A stretch of DNA of 9,824 nt from OLB19 sp964624165 (GTDB taxonomy: Bacteria; Patescibacteriota; Minisyncoccia; Phycocordibacterales; UBA918), in contig CAZUWG010000018.1 of assembly GCA_964624165.1 (NCBI GenBank), positions 1 through 9,824 on the forward strand, written 5' to 3'. A program made the translations under genes and the position numbers. Shown piece after piece: positions 5,452 through 9,824 of this stretch (position 1 is its first letter; every line of letters begins with the position of its first letter). The notes under the pieces were generated by a model that had not been told where the DNA came from, did no database searches, and worked only from the letters and a program-made list of their open reading frames with translations.

Positions 5452-5496
5452 AAGCACTAAAAAAGGCGGGACTTCGGCCCGCCTTTTTTAGTGCTT
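5452..5496. terminator. Bidirectional terminator between convergent genes
   Basis: A perfect 19-bp stem (5452-5470 with 5478-5496) around ACTTCGG, with GGCGGG/CCCGCC core and A6/T6 tracts on either side. It serves the SH3 gene (plus) and the O-methyltransferase (minus). The last codons and stop of the minus-strand gene (TAA, 5490-5488) lie inside the stem. The core and tract layout resembles the ftsH terminator. Confidence 0.88.
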
Positions 5497-6144
5497 TGAA
5501 ACAACCGTCAAGCCATCTCCGACAGGAAGTACGGTGACTGTAAGGTTTGGATCGCTGGCGAGGTGCTGATTGAATGTGCGGATGGTTTGTGCAATTTTGT
5601 CCGTTGTCTCTACATCACACACGAGTCCTCGCCAAAGGGTGTTATCGATCACAATCACTCCCTCATGAGCTAAGTGTGAAAGGGCATGCTCCAGATAGGC
5701 AAGATAAGAGCCTTTGTCGGCATCAATAAAAATAAAATCAAAGCGTGTATCAGAGGGTAGGGATGTAAAATACGAATGTGCATCATCCTGCACGTAGGTG
5801 ATGCGTGTATGCACTCTAGCTGCGCGCCAATGGCGCGCAGCTAGATCGTGCCAGCTAGCATCTTTATCGACGGTCACCATTATGGCGTCTTTTGGCGCCG
5901 CTTCTGTCATGGCGAGGGTCGCAAAGCCAGTAAAGGTACCGATTTCAAGCAGGCGTCGCGGCTTTAAAAGTCTAACGAAGAGCGCTAGGGCGCTGACGGT
6001 ATCAAGGGTTGAGAGGCGTTGGGCAAGGGGGAGGGTGCAGCTTTCCTCATAAAGAGCGCGGGCGTGTGTACTTAAAGACGTGTCATGCTCAGAGATATAC
6101 GAGCATAAGGCTTCGTCTCGAGATAAAGAAGGTTTGTGTGACAT
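5488..6144 (-). CDS. O-methyltransferase, family 3 (catechol-O-methyltransferase-like)
   Basis: A 218-residue soluble enzyme that in this family moves a methyl group from SAM to a hydroxyl on a small molecule, using a divalent metal. Visible motifs are: the helical lid (1-50), motif I LEIGTFTGFATL (66-77), the acidic VTVDKD (90-95) that contacts SAM, IDADKGSY (140-147) and VIVIDNTLWRGLV (163-175), which carry the family's metal-binding Asp and Asn residues, and the C-terminal LPVGDGLTVVSKH (206-218). This order is diagnostic of Methyltransf_3; the natural substrate is unknown. The start ATG 6144 has no SD. A weak TTGGCA/TAATCA pair upstream would make it leaderless. It converges on the SH3 gene through a shared terminator. 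Confidence 0.93.
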   Translation of the reverse strand: MSHKPSLSRDEALCSYISEHDTSLSTHARALYEESCTLPLAQRLSTLDTVSALALFVRLLKPRRLLEIGTFTGFATLAMTEAAPKDAIMVTVDKDASWHDLAARHWRAARVHTRITYVQDDAHSYFTSLPSDTRFDFIFIDADKGSYLAYLEHALSHLAHEGVIVIDNTLWRGLVCDVETTDKIAQTIRTFNQHLASDPNLTVTVLPVGDGLTVVSKH

Positions 6145-6150
6145 AAGAAA

Positions 6151-6180
6151 TGATTACCCGCGTGTATGGAAGTGTGCCAA
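6151..6180 (-). promoter_or_regulatory. Weak candidate promoter of the O-methyltransferase
   Basis: TTGGCA (6180-6175) matches the -35 consensus at five of six positions, but the -10 candidate TAATCA (6156-6151) at 18-bp spacing is poor. Its distance to the ATG (six bases) fits the leaderless pattern of neighbouring genes. Confidence 0.3.
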
Positions 6181-6233
6181 GCACAGCAGAGCCCGAGCTT
6201 TTATGCGGGGTTGATTTGTGTGGACATGTCCAG

Positions 6234-6273
6234 TGTCCGCTAGTCTAGACTCGAACCAGAGACCACAGAGGTC
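6234..6273 (-). pseudogene. tRNA 3' half (remnant)
   Basis: On the minus strand this reads CTCTG (3' anticodon stem), TGGTC variable loop, a T arm with TTCGAGT loop, and an acceptor-like CTAGCGGA. It is nearly identical to the same part of the intact tRNA at 6315-6388 through the T loop, then diverges. The T stem has a G-U pair and no D arm or 5' acceptor precedes it, so it cannot fold alone. Confidence 0.65.
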
Positions 6274-6314
6274 TATCTTCGATACAGTTTCTCTTCGCTC
6301 GGAAATAAGCACTG

Positions 6315-6388
6315 TCCGTGTGCCTGGACTCGAACCAGGGACCACAGAGGTATAAGCTCTGCGCTCTAACCAACTGAGCTACACACGG
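6315..6388 (-). tRNA. tRNA-Ile, anticodon UAU (probable)
   Basis: A complete 74-nt cloverleaf: acceptor CCGTGTG/CACACGG (7 bp), TA at 8-9, D arm GCTC/GAGC, anticodon stem CAGAG/CTCTG with loop CTTATAC, variable TGGTC, T arm CCTGG-TTCGAGT-CCAGG, discriminator A. The loop places TAT at 34-36, which reads AUA (Ile). CCA is not encoded, so it must be added by the CCA-adding enzyme, unlike the tmRNA. Bacteria usually read AUA with a lysidine-modified CAU tRNA, so UAU is uncommon. C1-G72 is also unusual for Ile. Confidence 0.9.
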
Positions 6389-6419
6389 ACACTACTTACT
6401 TCACTCGCTCGGATCACTG

Positions 6420-6455
6420 TAAGCTCTGCGCTCTAACCAACTGCGCTATGGGCGG
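6420..6455 (-). pseudogene. tRNA 5' half (remnant)
   Basis: On the minus strand: CCGCCCA acceptor strand, TA, D arm GCGC-AGTTGGTTA-GAGC, anticodon 5' stem CAGAG and CTTA of the loop, then sequence that cannot pair (CAGTGATCC). The stretch from the D arm to CTTA is identical to the intact tRNA except for one base. After CTTA the sequence jumps to the bases that follow the 3' end of the intact tRNA, as if the 3' half had been deleted. Confidence 0.7.
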
Positions 6456-6467
6456 TTGGTGACCTGT

Positions 6468-6496
6468 ACTATAGCGCGAAGTGCGGTAAGGGACAA
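6468..6496 (-). promoter_or_regulatory. Promoter of the tRNA region
   Basis: -35 TTGTCC (6496-6491, four of six), a 17-bp spacer and -10 TATAGT (6473-6468, five of six) would start transcription near 6461, about six bases before the 5' tRNA half, and run on into the intact tRNA. Confidence 0.55.
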
Positions 6497-6512
6497 TATG
6501 CAGTGTACGCAC

Positions 6513-6541
6513 TTGCAGAAAAAAAGTAGAAGATGTATAAC
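6513..6541 (+). promoter_or_regulatory. Candidate plus-strand promoter
   Basis: TTGCAG (6513-6518, three of six for -35), exactly 17 bp, then TATAAC (6536-6541, five of six for -10). Transcription would start near 6548, just before a small TAGGC/GCCTA hairpin. Confidence 0.4.
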
Positions 6542-6580
6542 GAAGTTAGGCAATTCCGCCTATTTTCTAGGGAGACACCG

Positions 6581-6634
6581 ATGAAACCTTTTGTTCCAAC
6601 GTCAACTTTCATCCTGAAGAAATGTCTGTTCTAG
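6581..6634 (+). CDS. Possible 17-residue peptide
   Basis: ATG at 6581 with AGGGAG six bases upstream encodes MKPFVPTSTFILKKCLF, then TAG. It has two lysine groups and one Cys and no recognisable family. It lies between a promoter candidate and a terminator-like hairpin, followed six bases later by GGAGGTGATC, an extended match to the anti-SD of 16S rRNA, with no ATG, GTG or TTG at normal spacing (only ATT 6648, giving 11 codons). It could be a leader peptide or a chance ORF. Confidence 0.25.
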   Translation: MKPFVPTSTFILKKCLF

Positions 6635-6716
6635 AAGGGAGGTGATCATTTTTCGAGCACAGCCACGCCATACTTGGCGTTGAAGCTGAATGCCTGCAGG
6701 CCAACCCCCTGCCACT

Positions 6717-6744
6717 GGTCGCTGATACCCTCAGCGACCCTTTT
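6717..6744 (+). terminator. Plus-strand terminator-like hairpin
   Basis: GGTCGCTGA (6717-6725) pairs perfectly with TCAGCGACC (6731-6739) around TACCC and is followed by CTTTTC. The T tract is on the plus-strand side, so it would end a plus-strand RNA coming from 6548. It also lies just beyond the recG stop and may double as a 3'-end structure for recG. Confidence 0.55.
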
Positions 6745-6754
6745 CAAGCCACAA

Positions 6755-8965
6755 TTACTCCATATGAAGGGTGTCTGAAAGTCGCAAAACCTCCTGCGCG
6801 ATGTTTGGAAAGTCCTTCGCTAGGCGCGACTCGCTCCCTTCTACGCTCGCGACTAATTGTCGCGCCTCATCGCGCGCTGCTTCCACGAGCTTCAAATTTT
6901 TAATAGCTTCCATCCCTAGGTCAGAGAGCCCGCTTTGTTTACCGCCATAAAGCTCTCCACCGCCGCGAAATTGGAGATCGTATTCAGCGAGCTCGAAGCC
7001 GTTTTTTGCGGTAGTGAGCGCCTTCAGGCGCTCTTTGGTCTTTTCGCTTTTACTTTCCGTGACAGCAAAACAATACGGCTGATGTGTACCGCGCAGCACT
7101 CGCCCCCGCAGCTGATGGAGTTGCGCCAGGCCAAAGCGCTCTGCACCCTCGATAATAATGTTGGTAGCATTGGGAACATTCACTCCCACTTCGACCACGC
7201 TGGTCGCAACGAGTACGTCGATAACACCAGCAGCAAAGCGTGCCATAACTTTATCTTTTTCGCTTGGTGTCATTTTCCCGTGCAGGACCGCGATAGTGGC
7301 ATCTTTGAAGATTTCTTTTTTTAATCTTTCTGCTTCGGCGGTTACGCTTTTTAGGCGAAGCGCGGTGGCTTTTTCGGGGTCTGGTTCGTCGATGCGTGGA
7401 CAAATCACGTATGCTTGCCGGCCGGCTGCTAATTCACTCTGTACGTGCTGGTACATCTCTAGTTGTTGCCCGGGTCCGATGACTTTAGTCAGCACGGGCT
7501 TTCTGCCTTTTGGCATTTCATCGAGGAGGGTAATATCAAGATCACCATAGATAGTGAGCGCCAGCGTGCGCGGGATCGGGGTGGCGGTCATTGATAAAAG
7601 GTGGGGGAGACGAGCATCTTTTTTAGCTAGTTTTTTTCGTTGGTTGGTCCCAAAGCGATGTTGCTCGTCGATAATCACGTAGGCAAGATGCTTAAAAGCG
7701 ACACTCTTGTAGATAAGTGAATGTGTACCGATTAGGATGGGAATTTCTCCATTTTCGACCCATTTCAAGAGTTGGGACTTAGAGATTTTGGTGGGTTTTT
7801 GAGGGTCGCTTTTGCTAGGGAATTTCATACAGCCCGAGCCCGTAATCAAGCCAAGCTGAATCGGCGTGTCTTTAAAGTATTCGATAAAGCTCTCAAAATG
7901 CTGCTTGGCGAGAATCTCAGTCGGTGCCATGTATGCGACCTGGAGATTGCCGTAGGCCATGTCCTTGGTAGTGGTGGCATTTTCATCCTTCATGCCTTCA
8001 GGCGGGCGAGCGGTTGCTACAGCGTGGGCGGTGGTAGCTGCGACAGCCGTTTTTCCGCTCCCCACGTCGCCTTCAAGGAGGCGACTCATGGCATGACTGC
8101 CAGAAAAATCATGCAAGATAGTCTCAATAGCTTTGCTTTGCGCCTTGGTAAGGGTGAAAGGGAAGCGGGTCAGGAAGGAGGCAGTCGCTTTTTTTGCTGG
8201 TGCGATCGTGTATGTCTGGGCAGCACTTTGGGCAGCGCGCTCTAGTGCTTTTTGCACTTGTATATAAAATACTTCCGAAAAGGCAAAGCGCTTTCGGGCA
8301 CTCTTGGCGTGTTCGAGCTTTTTTGGACTATGCACCCATACCAGTGCAGTAGTGAGCTCGGGCAGGTGATAGCGATCCAGGAGATCTTTGGCAAGCGGGT
8401 CTTCAAGAGAGGCGAGGATTCCTTTTTCAAAACATTTTAAAATTGTGTGGTAAAGCCAGCGGCTGGTGATGCCTTTTGTTTCGCGATAGACGGGATAGAG
8501 GGTGTGTTCGAGCGTTTCAGTATCTTTAAATATGCTGTCGTGTCGATCGATCGGCAACGCATCTAGAAGCTCGATGTCGGGATTAGAGAGGTAGAGCTTA
8601 CCTTCGCTACCGGCGACCTTGCCGCTGAGTTTCACCTGAGTGCCTTCTTTATACATTTTCGCAATGTAGGGTTGATGAAACCACATTACTTTTATTTTGG
8701 CGGTTCCGTCTTCTACATACCCCTCAGCAATCGGCACTTTACTTTTCCAAGCTTTGCGGGTGGTGAGGCCAGAGAGTTGGCCGTAGATGATGGCGGTAGC
8801 ACCTTTTTCGAGTGTTGAGACAGCCTGCGCATCGCTCGCGTCTTCATAGCGGACGGGCAGATGAAAGAGGAGTGAGGATACTGTAGTGATGCCAAGACGT
8901 TTGAGTGCCGCCGCATGTGCGCGGTCGATGCGAAAGTGCGTACTTAAGAGATCGTTTGGCTGCAT
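6755..8965 (-). CDS. recG: ATP-dependent DNA helicase RecG
   Basis: RecG is a double-strand DNA translocase that remodels stalled replication forks and branched recombination intermediates. The protein has 736 residues, against about 690 in E. coli. The N-terminal wedge/OB domain (about 40-140) includes GQLSGLTTRKAW and VKLSGKVAG. Walker A is GDVGSGKT (299-306), motif II is DEQH (433-436), motif III is SMTATPIPRT (458-467), motifs IV-V span CPRIDE (522-527) and VATSVVEVGVNVP (586-598), and motif VI is QLRGRVLRG (618-626). The C-terminal TRG-type region includes LQFRGGGELYGGKQSG (664-679). Extra length comes from inserts at about 318-340 and 377-400. Motif VI has Leu where the family nearly always has Gly (GRVGRG). 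ATG 8965 is seven bases after an extended -10, so translation is probably leaderless. The dsbB-like gene lies 121 bp upstream on the same strand. Confidence 0.97.
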   Translation of the reverse strand: MQPNDLLSTHFRIDRAHAAALKRLGITTVSSLLFHLPVRYEDASDAQAVSTLEKGATAIIYGQLSGLTTRKAWKSKVPIAEGYVEDGTAKIKVMWFHQPYIAKMYKEGTQVKLSGKVAGSEGKLYLSNPDIELLDALPIDRHDSIFKDTETLEHTLYPVYRETKGITSRWLYHTILKCFEKGILASLEDPLAKDLLDRYHLPELTTALVWVHSPKKLEHAKSARKRFAFSEVFYIQVQKALERAAQSAAQTYTIAPAKKATASFLTRFPFTLTKAQSKAIETILHDFSGSHAMSRLLEGDVGSGKTAVAATTAHAVATARPPEGMKDENATTTKDMAYGNLQVAYMAPTEILAKQHFESFIEYFKDTPIQLGLITGSGCMKFPSKSDPQKPTKISKSQLLKWVENGEIPILIGTHSLIYKSVAFKHLAYVIIDEQHRFGTNQRKKLAKKDARLPHLLSMTATPIPRTLALTIYGDLDITLLDEMPKGRKPVLTKVIGPGQQLEMYQHVQSELAAGRQAYVICPRIDEPDPEKATALRLKSVTAEAERLKKEIFKDATIAVLHGKMTPSEKDKVMARFAAGVIDVLVATSVVEVGVNVPNATNIIIEGAERFGLAQLHQLRGRVLRGTHQPYCFAVTESKSEKTKERLKALTTAKNGFELAEYDLQFRGGGELYGGKQSGLSDLGMEAIKNLKLVEAARDEARQLVASVEGSESRLAKDFPNIAQEVLRLSDTLHME

Positions 8966-8972
8966 AGGATGC

Positions 8973-8981
8973 AGTATAGCA
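8973..8981 (-). promoter_or_regulatory. Extended -10 promoter (TGCTATACT) of recG
   Basis: TG-C-TATACT on the minus strand ends seven bases before the recG ATG, placing the transcription start at or next to the A of the start codon. No SD exists. It is identical to the elements before the dsbB-like and SH3 genes. Confidence 0.6.
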
Positions 8982-9086
8982 TTTGAGGGTAAATTTTCCC
9001 TGGTGTGTTGCCGCTGCCTAGGCCCTTGTCGTTTCGTATGTATTTTCGAGGAGGCGTTTTCCTTGGCTTAAAATGCCGGGGTGTGA

Positions 9087-9653
9087 TTAGCGTTGTGCTT
9101 TGTGAGCGAGGAAGCACAGCCAGAGCATGGCGATGAAGGCCACGATACCCATAAACGGAATGGTGATAAAGCCAAATACCTCCACTAAGGTATTACTAGC
9201 GCAGCTGGGGAGATCGCCATTATAAGAGTCGCAAGTCATAACGTACTCGGTATTTTCTTGGACATAAATCTGAAAGTGGCCGTAATAATGTTCTAGCGCA
9301 AAACGTAATCCAAACAGCGAAAGAATAGCCGTGGTGATATGCGCGGCGCGTTCTTTAAAACGCAATGCTACCAGTGCAATGATGCCGATAGGAAAGAGGA
9401 AAATTCGCTGCCACCAGCATAGGACACAGACGGGTGTTTCATAGTAATACTGATAAATTAAGGCACCGATAGTGGCGCTCAAGGCAATGGCCGCGATAAG
9501 GGTGAGGAAGGTGTCGTATGAGTATGTAGTGAGGCGCGCACGGCTTGGTGCGTGAAATAAAAATGCCAGAAACGAAAGAATAGTGAGCGCAGCCAGTGCG
9601 AGTGTAAAGAGTGCGAGTATCTGTGAATAAGTAAAAATTGAAATGAGTGGCAT
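9087..9653 (-). CDS. Disulfide bond formation protein, DsbB/BdbC family
   Basis: A membrane quinone-linked oxidase that, in this family, re-oxidises a DsbA/BdbD-like thioredoxin outside the membrane. The 188-residue protein has hydrophobic segments at about 10-33, 48-68, 84-98, 106-122 and 160-183. The key motif CVLCWWQR (76-83) is the CxxC followed by Trp-Gln-Arg that marks DsbB/BdbC. A second cysteine pair, C141 and C151, lies in the outer loop YVMTCDSYNGDLPSCAS. The C-terminal GFITIPFMGIVAF matches the BdbC end. The N-terminal segment gives five helices where DsbB and BdbC usually have four. The start has no SD. An extended -10 lies 28 bases upstream, leaving a leader of about 20 bases. 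No DsbA/BdbD partner is in the window. recG follows with its own promoter. Confidence 0.93.
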   Translation of the reverse strand: MPLISIFTYSQILALFTLALAALTILSFLAFLFHAPSRARLTTYSYDTFLTLIAAIALSATIGALIYQYYYETPVCVLCWWQRIFLFPIGIIALVALRFKERAAHITTAILSLFGLRFALEHYYGHFQIYVQENTEYVMTCDSYNGDLPSCASNTLVEVFGFITIPFMGIVAFIAMLWLCFLAHKAQR

Positions 9654-9681
9654 GACAAAGGTGATTATTTTTGATAAGTGA

Positions 9682-9690
9682 AGTATAGCA
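9682..9690 (-). promoter_or_regulatory. Extended -10 promoter (TGCTATACT) of the dsbB-like gene
   Basis: TG-C-TATACT on the minus strand, 28 bases before the ATG, the same nine bases as at recG. A GC-rich hairpin ends four bases upstream of it. Confidence 0.55.
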
Positions 9691-9693
9691 TTG

Positions 9694-9729
9694 TGGTGGG
9701 GGCAGGGCGAAACCCAGCCCCCCCCACCA
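9694..9729. other. GC-rich imperfect hairpin with G/C tracts
   Basis: TGGTGGGGGC (9694-9703) faces GC-tract plus ACCA (9717-9729) with three extra C, and GGG/CCC pair inside around CGAAA. On the minus strand it contains a run of eight G. It may be a terminator of a gene beyond the window, an upstream promoter structure, or a G-rich fold. There is no U tract on either side. Confidence 0.4.
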
Positions 9730-9770
9730 TCCCCTTTCCCAGTGCAGCCCGTGACCTATAAAAAAGAGCG

Positions 9771-9824
9771 TTTATTTTAAAATTAAAGAAATATAAATTT
9801 TAATGAATTTTATAAAAACTATTT
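9771..9824. other. Very AT-rich window end
   Basis: Only three G or C occur in these 54 bases, a sharp change from the rest of the window. No ORF is visible. It may be a promoter region for a gene beyond the edge or a poorly assembled contig end. Confidence 0.5.

Larger units (their letters stand above)
6481..6754. other. 274-base stretch without a long gene, between the tRNA region and recG
   Basis: No long ORF with a credible start is visible on either strand. It carries the -35 of the tRNA promoter and, on the plus strand, a promoter candidate, a mini-ORF with an SD, a second very strong SD without a normal start codon, and a terminator-like hairpin. Each is listed separately. Together they suggest a short plus-strand transcript of about 200 nt. 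Confidence 0.5.

Noticed and set aside
6154..6345. 63-codon minus-strand ORF beginning MVPGSSPGTRTV
   Set aside because: Its start is a translation of the T arm of the intact tRNA and it then runs through the 3' tRNA remnant; such phrases are a known artefact of reading tRNA genes as protein.
6234..6455. Group I intron in a tRNA anticodon loop
   Set aside because: The gap between the halves is about 146 bases and mostly an intact tRNA; no intron core is visible and the acceptor halves do not pair well.
6580..6790. Plus-strand frame reading SNVNFHPEEMSVLEGR, stop TGA, then EHSHAILGVEAECLQANP
   Set aside because: It looks protein-like on both sides of an in-frame TGA at 6643, which raised the idea of UGA recoding, but it has no good start, crosses the terminator hairpin and runs antisense into recG. 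Other genes here give no sign of UGA used as sense.
6935..8440. Plus-strand ORFs of 62-157 codons opposite recG
   Set aside because: Antisense shadows of a fully conserved helicase, with low-complexity translations and no initiation signals.
1..9824. CRISPR array
   Set aside because: No regularly spaced direct repeats are present; the repeats found are tRNA copies and inverted repeats.

Overview
The window reads like a piece of a small-genome bacterial chromosome, most likely from the Candidate Phyla Radiation (Patescibacteria, perhaps a parcubacterial lineage). That is an inference from gene style: short intergenic gaps, compact versions of universal genes (SmpB, FtsH, RecG), a DsbB/BdbC-type membrane oxidase, a CPR-like secreted SH3-domain protein, and several genes whose start codon sits only 6-9 bases after an extended -10 promoter (TGnTATAnT), which implies leaderless mRNAs. 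No rRNA or taxonomic marker is present to prove it.

Layout. Bases 1-209 hold the start of an unrecognised minus-strand gene, preceded by a minus-strand SAM-dependent methyltransferase (251-850). Bases 1018-1444 are tmRNA (ssrA, minus), with a readable 20-residue tag, a resume codon next to pseudoknot PK1, and an encoded CCA. Between ssrA and smpB lies about 800 bp of different texture. It holds two small unrecognised minus-strand ORFs (1546-1818 and 1942-2151), several strong hairpins and a 21-base inverted repeat enclosing the second ORF. smpB (2283-2738, minus) and ftsH (2800-4782, plus) are divergent and share a compact promoter region. After a terminator comes a plus-strand secreted SH3-like protein whose signal peptide (4871-4945) is cut off from its body (4949-5449) by one in-frame TAA. 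A shared terminator separates it from a convergent O-methyltransferase (5488-6144, minus).

Bases 6234-6455 (minus) contain one intact tRNA, probably tRNA-Ile with anticodon UAU, bracketed by a 5' tRNA half and a 3' tRNA half. Bases 6481-6754 have no long gene but carry a plus-strand promoter, a 17-codon mini-ORF and a terminator. recG (6755-8965) and a dsbB/bdbC-like gene (9087-9653) follow on the minus strand, each with its own extended -10. The last 170 bases have a GC-rich hairpin and a very AT-rich end.

Functional links. tmRNA, SmpB and FtsH form a coherent ribosome-rescue and proteolysis neighbourhood: tmRNA-SmpB frees stalled ribosomes and tags the product, and FtsH is one protease family known to degrade tagged proteins. 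The DsbB-like oxidase and the SH3 protein both act outside the cytoplasm, but nothing links them directly. The best candidates for something undescribed are the hairpin-rich small-gene cassette between ssrA and smpB, the possible small plus-strand transcript at 6513-6744, and the tRNA nested between tRNA halves.
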